DNA of 64,000 nt from Paludibacteraceae bacterium (GCA_017509715.1 JAFWOU010000004.1:118323-182322); one strand, 5' to 3'. Shown: positions 54,423 to 62,967, numbered from the stretch's first letter. A program made the numbers and translations. The notes: a model not told the origin generated them from the letters alone.

Positions 54423-55773
54423 TCTCCCAATGACCTGCGCTGGTGTTGCCTTCGCGGATTAGAATGCCCTTCTTTTGTAAGTCTGCAAGGTCTCGTTCTA
54501 TAGTTCTCTTAACTACCGACAAAACTACCGACATTTGTTGCGCAGAGATGAATGGATTCTTTCTTATTAATTCAAGCATATCCTGTTGTCTTTCAGTCAG
54601 TTTAACTGATGAAAAGCTGGTGACAGAACTAGTGACATCACTACCGACATGAGATAACTTCATAAATACGGTTCGTTCAATAGTCACTCGTACACCGCCG
54701 CAGAAATTCTCGACCTTGGGCATCGGGATACCGTCAGCCTCAAAACCGTCACGGATCTTCTGGAAGCCTCGACCCCAAGTGTCAATAAAACCTGCCTTAA
54801 AGAAGACATTAGCAATCTTGAGGTTCCGCGGTTTAGATGAATGACGCGCAAAAAGAGTCTCTTGCGTATAACCCTCCGGCAGTTCTCCTTCATTCCAAAT
54901 CTCAATACTGCTGTCATAAACATGCATCTGGATGTCCGGTCCTGTATAATCCTTATGCGCGATGGCATTATAAAGAATCTCTCGTAATGCCTCTTTGGGC
55001 AGTTCCAGTTTTTCGTATCGCTGCATTCCTTCGAAACGAACCGGAGAAATCAGATATTTGGCTTTGAGCACATCCATCACGCGCTCAGCCATTTGCAGGA
55101 TATTTCCCTCAATGATATCTTGAAACATCAAGTCCGCTTCGTTAATACCAAAACGACCTATCTTGAATACCGCACTCGGGTAATACCGCTGAGGATTCTT
55201 GCCGAAAAGCAATACAGCCGCATTCCTCAGCCCTCCGTTCTCATCCATCAAGTCAAGGCTTGTAAGTATTTCTTCCGTTGACGCTTCACGGAGATCATCG
55301 GGAATACGGTCGGCTTCTATTCCTTTGCGGATAAAATAATCAACCGCCTCACGATCAATATCATTGAGCGTAGCACGGTCATTCGTCACCTCGTCCCACG
55401 AGCGTCCCATCTTCCTGAGAACAAAGTTCTGCAGAGCTGCACCATTCAGTTCCTGCAATGTGCTGCCGGAACGGAAATAGTACTTTCCCTTGTAGCTGAT
55501 GGGCACATCGCTCGGAGCCACGTCGATTTCTATATAATCCATTCCGTCTTTATCAAGAACATTCACTTCCGCTACAATGCCCAAGAAAGAAACGACTTTG
55601 TTCGGTATATCTTCAGACAACTTGTGAGCATTCTCCACACCGCACACTTCGCCTTTGTCATTTATGCCGATATAGAGTTTGCCGCCTTGTGCATTAGCAA
55701 AGCCGCATAGCCACTTGACATACTCGTCACGCCAAGACTCTTTGTACTCAATGTTTTGATTCTCGTTATTCAT
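54409..55773 (-). CDS. AlbA_2 (Schlafen-type) domain ATP-binding transcriptional regulator
   Basis: The protein has 454 residues. The N-terminal AlbA_2 domain (IEYKESWRDEYVKWLCGFAN, AQGGKLYIGINDKGEVCGVE) is followed by a histidine-kinase-type ATPase-like region (YNAIAHKDYTGPDIQMHVYD). A C-terminal winged helix (ISAQQMSVVLSVVKRTIERD) ends GHWEIIEK. Such proteins often sit next to defence systems. It lies just upstream of jetA on the same strand and may control or accompany the Wadjet genes. Confidence 0.88.
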   Translation of the reverse strand: MNNENQNIEYKESWRDEYVKWLCGFANAQGGKLYIGINDKGEVCGVENAHKLSEDIPNKVVSFLGIVAEVNVLDKDGMDYIEIDVAPSDVPISYKGKYYFRSGSTLQELNGAALQNFVLRKMGRSWDEVTNDRATLNDIDREAVDYFIRKGIEADRIPDDLREASTEEILTSLDLMDENGGLRNAAVLLFGKNPQRYYPSAVFKIGRFGINEADLMFQDIIEGNILQMAERVMDVLKAKYLISPVRFEGMQRYEKLELPKEALREILYNAIAHKDYTGPDIQMHVYDSSIEIWNEGELPEGYTQETLFARHSSKPRNLKIANVFFKAGFIDTWGRGFQKIRDGFEADGIPMPKVENFCGGVRVTIERTVFMKLSHVGSDVTSSVTSFSSVKLTERQQDMLELIRKNPFISAQQMSVVLSVVKRTIERDLADLQKKGILIREGNTSAGHWEIIEK

Positions 55774-55862
55774 TGTAGTAGTTTTCTTTTCTTTCTGGTT
55801 ATCTATTCGCTTTTTTGTGTCTCGGTCTTGTCCCGCTCATCGCTCGGTGGGGACAGACGATG

Positions 55863-56305
55863 CTATTTTTCGATTATCACCCAATGTCCCGTTTTGTCAG
55901 AGCCGCCCCATTGAATTAGTTGTTTTTCTTGAAGAGCAACAGCATCCCGTTGGATGGTTTTTCTATTTACTCCTAACCTTTCGGAAAGATATTTCGTGTT
56001 TACTGCGACATTTACTGCGACATTCTTTAGAATTTCTAATATAACTCGCTGTCTATCAGTCAAATCATCTGCGACTTCTCGAGAGACACCTTGAGGGACA
56101 TCTGTCTCTTGACTTGCTATATAGGCTTCAATCTTTGATTCGGTACCTCCTCATAAGGTCCTACCAAGCAATTTTCGTTCTCAGATTCTATTGAGAGTGC
56201 CGTGGAGTGCGTAATAATAGAATACAAGTAGAATTTCTTGTAGTCTATCTGCTGGTCGATGCCTAAGGCTCGGTAGCGTTCTATGGTTTGCAGTATATCA
56301 GCCAT
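55863..56305 (-). pseudogene. Decayed Fic-family gene (N-terminal part plus C-terminal winged helix)
   Basis: The first 50 codons from MADILQTIERYRALGIDQQI (then DYKKFYLYSIITHSTALSIE) match the start of Bacteroidetes Fic proteins. That frame then stops, and a different frame encodes only the C-terminal winged helix (TKYLSERLGVNRKTIQRDAV, ending GSDKTGHWVIIEK). The Fic core with HxFxxxNGR is absent. It is an internal deletion plus frameshift. The 3' end resembles that of the neighbouring AlbA_2 gene. Confidence 0.75.
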
Positions 56306-56353
56306 GTTTGTATTATTTAGCGATTGCGTTTTACCTTGCACACAAAATGCGTG

Positions 56354-56385
56354 CAAAGGTACGAAAAAATTTTCATATATGCAAA
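56354..56385 (-). promoter_or_regulatory. Bacteroidetes-type promoter of the Fic remnant
   Basis: TTTG, a 20-nt spacer (starting CATATATGA, with a T6 tract) and TACCTTTG on the minus strand, about 50 bp before the ATG. Confidence 0.85.
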
Positions 56386-56560
56386 TTATTTTGCATATTG
56401 CGCGAGAAAAGATGATAATTGCCGCAAGAATGCAGCAAAAATGCACGATGAGGCGGCATAGAATGCCGAATCAACGGACGAAACTGACCGGCATACGATG
56501 CCGGGCTAATGGACAAAGAGAGAATAAACCGACATGGATGTGTGGAAATGTGGAAACGTG

Positions 56561-56590
56561 AAAAAAGCGAGCGCCGAAGCGCCCGCTTGG
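56561..56590 (-). terminator. Rho-independent terminator of the primase operon
   Basis: On the minus strand AAGCGGGCGC-TTCG-GCGCTCGCTT is followed by TTTTTT. The TTCG tetraloop and U tract make this a textbook terminator about 40 bp after the stop. Confidence 0.9.
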
Positions 56591-56627
56591 GAAACTCGTG
56601 CCTGACGTCACGAGCACTTGACAAAGA

Positions 56628-58994
56628 CTATAGTTTACGCCAAGTTTTGTTGCCGCAGGGTTCGATGCGCTTGGTATTCTTCCAACGGTTGAGTACCATG
56701 CTGATAGCAGCGGTTTTGACCGATTGGTTCTTGCGCGCACGGAGTTTGATGAGGTCGCCGGTGGTGAACTCGTCCGGCAAAAGCGAGAGGAGCGATGAGG
56801 CAGCACCTTTCTCCGTCATAGCATCCAGTGCACCGGTTAACTCTTGTTCGAGTTGATCGCCCCATAGTTCCATCTGGTTACGGAAGACATACTCTGCTAC
56901 CCATTCAGCGAACTGTCCGACGGTCTTGGTGAACTTGCGGTTTTCGAGAAGATAGCACAACATACCTGCACGGAAGCCGATGACACCGGCACGACGGCGG
57001 AGCGTATCCATAGCGTGAGAGTCTGCGTCGATGGCTTGTTGGCGCTTGGCTTCGAGCCAGTTGGCGATGACGGTGTTGAGTTGCGGACAACTGATGTGGA
57101 CGAGACCGCCTTTGGTGTTCGAATTATATTCGGACGAAATGGACGCTGTCTTTCCTATCGCATCTAGCTCTCTCGCCCAACGGATGATCTCCGCCTTCTC
57201 CGCTTCGGTGTACGGCGCAAAGACGGGGATTTCAGTGAAAGAGGTGTCGGGCAATTGGGCAAAGCAGACACGTGTTGCGAGACCGTTTTCGAGGTCTTTG
57301 AAGAAGCGTTTCATACTGTTTGGCGTGCCGGTCAGAAGCAAGTTGTAGTACACATGGATATGTGCATTGAAACTCGAATCGGACATGTACGCTTGACCGT
57401 ACTCGGCGTTGTCGAACGCAAGACGATAGATATCGCTTTTTTGCGACCACACTCCGGCACGTTCGGACTTGACCAGCGTATCCATTTCTTCACCGATACC
57501 AATTAGGTGTTTGCCTTCGGCGTATGTCAAGAGTTGGAGCAGTTTGGCGATAGAGATGGCTACGCCATTGTTACGCGGACAAGCGTGCGGATCTTCCGGT
57601 TGGTTCTTGCTGTTCTTGGACGCACGGAGTTTGTCCTTATAGGCTTGCTCTTTCTCGCGTTCGATGGCATCTTGCTCGTTGATCGGAGTGAGTAAGAGAT
57701 CAAGCGGTTTGCGGATAAAGCTCTTACCGGATGCAGCCGGTGCGGTGATACACGAGAAGAACGAGAGCGATTGCTCTTGACGGTCGAGATACTCGAAACG
57801 GATGCGTGTGGCGAGAGTGCCGAGGACAGGCAGCGAAGCGATGACCATGGCTGGTCGGTAGTCTTCGGGCAAACGACGGCATACCAGACGCAACAGCCTT
57901 GGCAACTCCGGTAATGCCAAGTCTGTTGATTTGAGATTTGACATTGGAGATTTGAGATTTGCTGCTTCTCGTTCACAGATGGCGAGTGCGGACTGGAGAA
58001 CGATAGGCATCTCGGATTTGCGAGGACGACCGATGGCAGAACTGATGGCTTGACGGCGTTCGGGTTCGGACAAACCGAAGTCAGGAAGGATGCGTAAGAG
58101 CAGGTCGGCGTTGAAGTCGCAGATATAGCGCATGTAGCAAGCAAGGGAGAAATAGACGGTGTTGCGTTCACCTACTTCGGCTCCGTCGGCAGCTCCGATG
58201 GAGATGAGAAGCTGCTGGATGATGGTGGCGTAAGGGAGGTCGCGGTACATTAGACCGGCTGCGCCTGTTAGACCGTCCTGCGGACTGTTAGACCGTTCCA
58301 CTGTTAGATCGGCACCTTCAGTGCCTGTTAGATGAGGAGGCAAGGCTCTATCGGGATACAATCCCGACGAAATGGACATACCCTCGCTCGCGGAACTCGC
58401 GGACACAGGACACTGCGGAGCGGAAAATAAACCATCGGCATAAATCCAAAGGATATAATCGCGGGGAACAACATAGGAAGCACGGGCGAGGTCTTTGGTG
58501 ACTGCGTCATATTCCTTGATGCCAAGGGCGGTGGCGATTCTTAACTGCGCTGCCTCGATGGATTCCAATTGTCGGATACCATCCGACCCAACGGACGACG
58601 TTTCTAAGCGCTCGCCGATGAGACGCAAGCCTTTGCCGCTGGCTGTTATCGCCACAAGATAAATCTTGTTGTCGGAAAGGAGTTGTTTGTCAATGGAATC
58701 GAACCAGTCACGGGGATTGTCCACATGATCGACATCGAGCATGGCAAGACCGGACGGAATGGCATCGGCAGAGATGCGTTTGCCGTTACGGAATGATGCT
58801 GCGTGCGGGATGATGATGGGAAGACGCTTCTTGAGTGCCTGCTTGCGGTCGGCATAGTCGGCTGCATTGGGATCGAGTGCAGCGATAGCGGCACAGGTGT
58901 TAGCTACTGCGGGAGAGTCAATGAGGCTGTCCCAGATTTCGGGTGTACACAATTGTGGTACACCGGCATTTACTTTGTTTTGATAACAGAACAT
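56628..58994 (-). CDS. Mobile-element primase/helicase-like protein (BT4734-like N-terminus, DUF3987-like C-terminus)
   Basis: The protein has 788 residues. The N-terminal 190 residues (NGKRISADAIPSGLAMLDVD, HVDN, ITASGKGLRLIGER) resemble the BT4734/VirE-N primase-polymerase-like domain. The rest contains a P-loop-like APAASGKSF near residue 418 and IGIGEEMDTLVKSERAG, as in DUF3987 helicase-like proteins of Bacteroides mobile elements. It likely starts element replication. A stutter (gatttgagatttgacattgg, about 57931-57963) encodes the linker ANLKSPMSNLKSTDLA between the two parts. Confidence 0.82.
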   Translation of the reverse strand: MFCYQNKVNAGVPQLCTPEIWDSLIDSPAVANTCAAIAALDPNAADYADRKQALKKRLPIIIPHAASFRNGKRISADAIPSGLAMLDVDHVDNPRDWFDSIDKQLLSDNKIYLVAITASGKGLRLIGERLETSSVGSDGIRQLESIEAAQLRIATALGIKEYDAVTKDLARASYVVPRDYILWIYADGLFSAPQCPVSASSASEGMSISSGLYPDRALPPHLTGTEGADLTVERSNSPQDGLTGAAGLMYRDLPYATIIQQLLISIGAADGAEVGERNTVYFSLACYMRYICDFNADLLLRILPDFGLSEPERRQAISSAIGRPRKSEMPIVLQSALAICEREAANLKSPMSNLKSTDLALPELPRLLRLVCRRLPEDYRPAMVIASLPVLGTLATRIRFEYLDRQEQSLSFFSCITAPAASGKSFIRKPLDLLLTPINEQDAIEREKEQAYKDKLRASKNSKNQPEDPHACPRNNGVAISIAKLLQLLTYAEGKHLIGIGEEMDTLVKSERAGVWSQKSDIYRLAFDNAEYGQAYMSDSSFNAHIHVYYNLLLTGTPNSMKRFFKDLENGLATRVCFAQLPDTSFTEIPVFAPYTEAEKAEIIRWARELDAIGKTASISSEYNSNTKGGLVHISCPQLNTVIANWLEAKRQQAIDADSHAMDTLRRRAGVIGFRAGMLCYLLENRKFTKTVGQFAEWVAEYVFRNQMELWGDQLEQELTGALDAMTEKGAASSLLSLLPDEFTTGDLIKLRARKNQSVKTAAISMVLNRWKNTKRIEPCGNKTWRKL

Positions 58995-59014
58995 AATATT
59001 CTAATGTTTAATGT

Positions 59015-59416
59015 TTAGTGATTTAACGATAGGTCTTCCTTGATTCTACAGGGGAAGAGGTGGCGAGGAGGGACGTTGGCGGATTTGTCGGCATTGTGTT
59101 TGCCTTTGGAGCGTGTCCACGTACAGCCAACAGCATGTATCTCGTCGTGTTCGTCCGGGTACTGCTTGCGTTGTCGGATAGCTTTGAGTCCGACGGCGGC
59201 TTGCATTTTGCGCCACTGCGCTTCGGTGACTTCGAGTTTGTCAATGCAGAGCGGGTTGTAGATGTCGCAATCCGCCATCCACGGGTTCATGGTCATGGAG
59301 CAATGGGTTTTGAGTGGTCCATTGATGCCGCGCACGACTCCGCTTTCCTCGTAGAACGGGCAAGCGCTACTACACTTCGCGCCGCCCTTACGTAATGCAA
59401 TTAGTTGAACTGACAT
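59015..59416 (-). CDS. Unknown Cys-rich protein of the mobile region
   Basis: I do not recognise it. It has 133 residues and seven cysteines, six of them in the first 60 residues (CSSACPFYEESGVVRGINGP, then HCSMTMNPWMADCDIYNPLC), suggesting a metal or iron-sulfur site. The C-terminal half is basic (TWTRSKGKHNADKSANVPPR). It is 5 bp after the preceding gene and 20 bp before the primase-like gene, so it is cotranscribed with both. Confidence 0.65.
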   Translation of the reverse strand: MSVQLIALRKGGAKCSSACPFYEESGVVRGINGPLKTHCSMTMNPWMADCDIYNPLCIDKLEVTEAQWRKMQAAVGLKAIRQRKQYPDEHDEIHAVGCTWTRSKGKHNADKSANVPPRHLFPCRIKEDLSLNH

Positions 59417-59421
59417 ACGTA

Positions 59422-59823
59422 CTACTTTTTGAGGTTACGGATGGCTTCCACCACTTTCGCCATGTCCATCTCACAGAGGTTGTCGCCCATCTGGTCAACC
59501 TGCGATGCCAAGATGTCGGCGAGATCGCGTCCATCGACATAGTCGCCATGCGGGATGTACAACTCCAGTTTGATGTGATTGGCATTTGCCGACACTTTGC
59601 CGTAACGGCTCTTATCGAGCGTCTGCCAGTGGAGTTCGGGATGAACGGTTTGTTCCCGTGCTCCTCGTTCGGTGAAAGTGAACTTGTCTTCCTCGTTGCG
59701 GAAGAGTGTTCCTTTACGGCTGTCCAACACTTGCAAGTCTCCTTGCTTCATCAGCGTGACTAAGTCCACGCATAAATGAAGATTTTTCTTAGCCCCTTGG
59801 GCACGATAAATTTCATTTTTCAT
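59422..59823 (-). CDS. Unknown protein of the mobile region
   Basis: I do not recognise it. It has 133 residues, with a mixed alpha/beta N-terminal half (VDLVTLMKQGDLQVLDSRKG) and an acidic C-terminal helix (DQMGDNLCEMDMAKVVEAIR). It is the first gene of the primase operon. A TAATTTTG -7-like box lies about 45 bp upstream, but no matching -33 element is visible. Confidence 0.65.
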   Translation of the reverse strand: MKNEIYRAQGAKKNLHLCVDLVTLMKQGDLQVLDSRKGTLFRNEEDKFTFTERGAREQTVHPELHWQTLDKSRYGKVSANANHIKLELYIPHGDYVDGRDLADILASQVDQMGDNLCEMDMAKVVEAIRNLKK

Positions 59824-59928
59824 TGTAATTTGAACAATCGGGAATGGTTTGTGTCCGATTGTGCCGCAAAATTACAACGATTCGAGAGCGTGTGTGGAAT
59901 GTGAGAATTTATGAGGGAATTAGTCACA

Positions 59929-59970
59929 TAAAAAATAATGAGCGACCCTTTCGGATCACCCATTATTATT
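59929..59970 (-). terminator. Terminator of the three-gene unknown operon
   Basis: On the minus strand AATAATGGGTGATCC pairs imperfectly with GGGTCGCTCATTATT, followed by TTTTTT. It lies 45 bp after the last stop of the trio. Confidence 0.75.
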
Positions 59971-60013
59971 TTGGGGAATAAAATTTTAAAAAATGCGTGT
60001 GACTATTTATTTT

Positions 60014-60580
60014 TTAGAAATATTCACAAACAGAGGTATAAATATCCTCATCGTACTCACCGGCAGTGAGCTTTTGACCAATCACATTTCCGATGGTTAC
60101 TCTGTTAGCTTTTCTGTCAATTTCGCATGTCTCTGTCATGAAGCGAACGATAGCTGTCGGACTAAGAGACGGAGATGTGATTTTATTTTCCACCCATTTC
60201 TTGCAGAAACAAATGACTACCTTAATGAGTTTGTCTCTTTTGCTGCTACTTAACTGGAGAGAATCCATCTGATAGTCATGCAAGTATCGTAGGAACCGGT
60301 CTTTTTCGGTTGCCGTTCGTTTGAGATCTTCATCGCCATTCTTATCAACGAAAAGGAACTGAAACTTCGGTCCGCGTTTATCCTTGGGCGTAAAGGCACA
60401 TGTGTCTTGTTCCGGAGATGGTGGCGCGGAATAATATATCTTCTGAACACCAGTTGCGCCTTCAGCGACAGTTCCAATCTCGTTTTCTACATACTTGAAA
60501 CCTACAACATCGCCTTTAAAATTGGACAAATCCAGTCCTCCGGCAGCCGCTTTAATCAATTTTTCAATATCAATATCCAT
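60014..60580 (-). CDS. Unknown protein C of the mobile-region trio
   Basis: I do not recognise it. It has 188 residues. Near the N-terminus it has FKYVENEIGTVAEGATGVQ, which resembles the C-terminal end of the preceding gene product (KYVQNEVQNVESGATGIV). A middle region with KRGPKFQFLFVDKNG precedes a helical C-terminus. It starts 5 bp after the preceding gene. Confidence 0.65.
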   Translation of the reverse strand: MDIDIEKLIKAAAGGLDLSNFKGDVVGFKYVENEIGTVAEGATGVQKIYYSAPPSPEQDTCAFTPKDKRGPKFQFLFVDKNGDEDLKRTATEKDRFLRYLHDYQMDSLQLSSSKRDKLIKVVICFCKKWVENKITSPSLSPTAIVRFMTETCEIDRKANRVTIGNVIGQKLTAGEYDEDIYTSVCEYF

Positions 60581-60585
60581 AATTA

Positions 60586-61332
60586 TTATTTGCTTACGAT
60601 TCCAGTTGCACCAGACTCAACATTTTGCACTTCATTCTGCACATATTTATGCTGAACCAGTTCTTTTATCTCAATGATATTTTGACTCTTATAGCCTAAT
60701 TGTTTGTACAGATTATCTATTTCTGCATCAATGATATTATGGTGATCCAAATTGAATCTCTCCAAGAGGATGATAGTTTCTTTGATCGTGTCAGGGTGCG
60801 CTTTATCCATATTTGCAAGCATACCTTGTACAATGGCGCGTATGGCTTTAATTGCTTCTTCGTCGTTCGTAACCGATGCTAATTCGTAGTTCACCAAGTT
60901 CGTTATTTTTCCTTTAGCGAACCGTGCTACTTCTTTGTTAGCGAATTGAGTTAATAGTGGCAAGAATAATGGATTATCTTGGACGCGAGTAAAAATGGAT
61001 AGAACAATATCGTGTACTTGCTGTGTAGGATTCTTTTGGTCAACGGCTTGGAGCATGATGGCTGCGAGTACGAGAATAAGCATTGCCTCATCTTCGGAGT
61101 TGGCTTCGTTGCAAAGTTCTTTTATTTCGTCATTCAGTCCTTCCTCCACATCTGAGAGTTTTAGAATCTCTTTGGCAAACGCTTGTGCGGACAAGTATAT
61201 TTCTACCTTTGTTAGTTCGGTATGAGTAGGATGCATTTCATCGAGCGCGTCATGGCTGATGGCATAGACTACATCGGTAAGCAATTGCCGACGGATGTTT
61301 GTGTTTTCTTCTGGAGATAAATGTACTATCAT
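60586..61332 (-). CDS. Unknown helical protein B of the mobile-region trio
   Basis: I do not recognise it. It has 248 residues, almost wholly helical and acidic (ILKLSDVEEGLNDEIKELCN), and ends with KYVQNEVQNVESGATGIVSK. That end matches the N-terminal region of the next protein. It overlaps the preceding gene by 4 bp (ATGA). Confidence 0.65.
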   Translation of the reverse strand: MIVHLSPEENTNIRRQLLTDVVYAISHDALDEMHPTHTELTKVEIYLSAQAFAKEILKLSDVEEGLNDEIKELCNEANSEDEAMLILVLAAIMLQAVDQKNPTQQVHDIVLSIFTRVQDNPLFLPLLTQFANKEVARFAKGKITNLVNYELASVTNDEEAIKAIRAIVQGMLANMDKAHPDTIKETIILLERFNLDHHNIIDAEIDNLYKQLGYKSQNIIEIKELVQHKYVQNEVQNVESGATGIVSK

Positions 61333-62315
61333 GCGGCTTCAAATAATTGGTCTTTGTCTTCGTGAGGCATTGCATTCATGAACTCTACAATGTGTTCCTC
61401 AACGTTTTTGCGATCATCCTCGGTAACATCCTTACCGTCTTTCTTTTTTGCTTCGAACAAGTATTCCAGTAACTCGGTATTAAACTCGCGATGGATGATT
61501 TTCTCTGCGTTTTCTGATTCAGCATCCACATAGCATTTGAAACTTGCGCCATCGGTTGTGATGAGTTCGACAGGAATATCAGCAGCAGCGCTTATAGAAA
61601 TCATGTTGCGCATGTAGGCGGAATTCTTATCCAAGAAAAGCGCCACTTTCTTTTGTTCCGGTGTGAGGGTTACGAATTGCTTATAGTTGGCACGTCTTGC
61701 TTCAAAAGCCATTTGCAGGATTGGTCCCATGAGCGAATCATCAAAATAATCTTTCCCTTTTGCTTTCAGGATTTCAACATTCTTCAGGATTTCTTCTTCT
61801 GTCATTTCAGGAACACCGAAACGCACGGCAGCTATATGTTGCTGGAGTGAAGTCCAAGCTTCAAATAGATCCTCTGGATAATAATCGGGTTTAATCTCAA
61901 GCGTATAACAATGTTTGCTGTATAAAGCCTGCGACAACTGGTATTCTAAGATATTTGCTACTTGGGCTGTACGGTTGAACGCTTTCTTACGGTACTGAAT
62001 AGCTACAGAGCGCATGTTTGCTCTGTTATCAACGATAAGAAAACAGGATGGTTCGTCCTTGATAATCATCTCATGGAAATCTTTTTCATGCGACATATCT
62101 TTGTCGTTAGCCAACCGCATGACAATGATGTCAGGCGCGGACGAAAGGTGATACACCCGGTGTTTATACTCTCTATGTTGCGTACTTTCACCTTCCTCGA
62201 ACTTGATACTATCATCCTCCGCTAACAATTCTCCCAGATGTTCTTGACGTTTCTCCCAATCATAAGAACCACCTTCTTGATTGAACTGAATGAAATATTG
62301 AGCAAATTTAGCCAT
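61329..62315 (-). CDS. Unknown protein A of the mobile-region trio
   Basis: I do not recognise it. It has 328 residues. The N-terminal half has alternating hydrophobic strands (DIIVMRLANDKDM, SCFLIVDNRANMRSVAIQYR); the C-terminal third is helical and highly acidic/basic. There are no signal peptide, TM segments or nuclease motifs that I can name. It is the first gene of the trio, directly downstream of a good promoter. Confidence 0.65.
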   Translation of the reverse strand: MAKFAQYFIQFNQEGGSYDWEKRQEHLGELLAEDDSIKFEEGESTQHREYKHRVYHLSSAPDIIVMRLANDKDMSHEKDFHEMIIKDEPSCFLIVDNRANMRSVAIQYRKKAFNRTAQVANILEYQLSQALYSKHCYTLEIKPDYYPEDLFEAWTSLQQHIAAVRFGVPEMTEEEILKNVEILKAKGKDYFDDSLMGPILQMAFEARRANYKQFVTLTPEQKKVALFLDKNSAYMRNMISISAAADIPVELITTDGASFKCYVDAESENAEKIIHREFNTELLEYLFEAKKKDGKDVTEDDRKNVEEHIVEFMNAMPHEDKDQLFEAA

Positions 62316-62364
62316 GTATGTATAAATTTATTTAATTATCCGATTATGCTGCGCGAAAATCGCG

Positions 62365-62396
62365 CAAAGGTACTAATTTTTTTTGGAATATGCAAG
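62365..62396 (-). promoter_or_regulatory. Bacteroidetes-type promoter of the unknown trio
   Basis: CTTG, a 20-nt spacer (starting CATATTCCA, with an A8 tract) and TACCTTTG on the minus strand, about 50 bp before the first ATG. Confidence 0.85.
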
Positions 62397-62630
62397 TTTT
62401 TGTGCGGAAATGTAACGAGGAAATTTAACATTTACACATTTCTTAGCGCGAGGCACGATTAGTGGAAATTTTCACATTTCCACTTTTCCACACATATTTG
62501 TATCTTGCACTTATGGGGATAATATATAATATAAATATTATGATATTATAGAGTATTTTTCAACCTGCTCGGATGGGTGGAAATGTGGAAATGTTGATTT
62601 ATGGATTGGAGGTGCGATTTTTTTGCATTT

Positions 62631-62750
62631 TTTTTGCGAAAAAATTTGCTTTAGAAAATTTCTTATTAAAAAACGATATTTTTTTGCGAAAAAATTTGCT
62701 TTAGAAAATTTCTTATTAAAAAACGATATTTTTTTGCGAAAAAATTTGCA
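62631..62750. repeat. 50-bp tandem repeat, 2.4 exact copies
   Basis: The 50-bp unit starting tttttgcgaaaaaatttgct occurs at 62631-62680 and 62681-62730, with 20 bp of a third copy that runs into the plus-strand promoter. Copies are identical, so the duplication is recent. Confidence 0.95.
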
Positions 62751-62777
62751 AAATACAATTTGTTCATCGTATCTTTG
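62745..62777 (+). promoter_or_regulatory. Bacteroidetes-type promoter of the small plus-strand genes
   Basis: TTTG at the end of the tandem repeat, a 21-nt spacer and TATCTTTG. The -33 box is supplied by the last repeat copy. Confidence 0.75.
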
Positions 62778-62904
62778 CAGCGTCGTTCGGGAAAGACATG
62801 ATCATGTATCGGTCACGTTCGGGATGGTCGCGAAATGGTCGCGTCGTCGGAGCGAGCTTGTGAGGCAGAACGCACGATGCGCGTTAAACTCACCGCTGCT
62901 CCTC

Positions 62905-62937
62905 CTCTCCCCACAAATTAAAATTTGCGGGGGCCCC
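62905..62937. repeat. 33-bp palindromic repeat, copy 3 (inverted)
   Basis: The reverse complement of the unit at 37839: CTCTCCCCACAAATTAAAAT, then TTGCGGGGGCCCC. It lies in the 5' leader of the first small gene, 30 bp before its ATG. Confidence 0.85.
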
Positions 62938-62967
62938 GAAAACAAAGTAAAATGAAAGGAGAAAAAT

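Larger units (their letters stand above)
56306..56627. other. Intergenic region with Fic promoter, mini-hairpins and terminator
   Basis: This 322-bp stretch has no gene. It holds the minus-strand promoter of the Fic remnant, two perfect mini-hairpins (CGGCATagaATGCCG and CCGGCATacgATGCCGG), a gtggaaatgtgg micro-repeat (about 56541-56560), and the terminator of the primase operon. Confidence 0.75.
62316..62967. other. Divergent regulatory region between the trio and the plus-strand small genes
   Basis: This 652-bp stretch has no gene. It holds the minus-strand trio promoter, inverted gtggaaatg micro-repeats (about 62464-62490 and 62573-62595), a 50-bp tandem repeat, a plus-strand promoter, and a leader of nearly 190 nt that includes the third 33-bp palindrome. 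Confidence 0.75.

Noticed and set aside
62623..62955. 110-codon frame across the tandem repeats
   Set aside because: Translated repeat and promoter DNA; no protein features.
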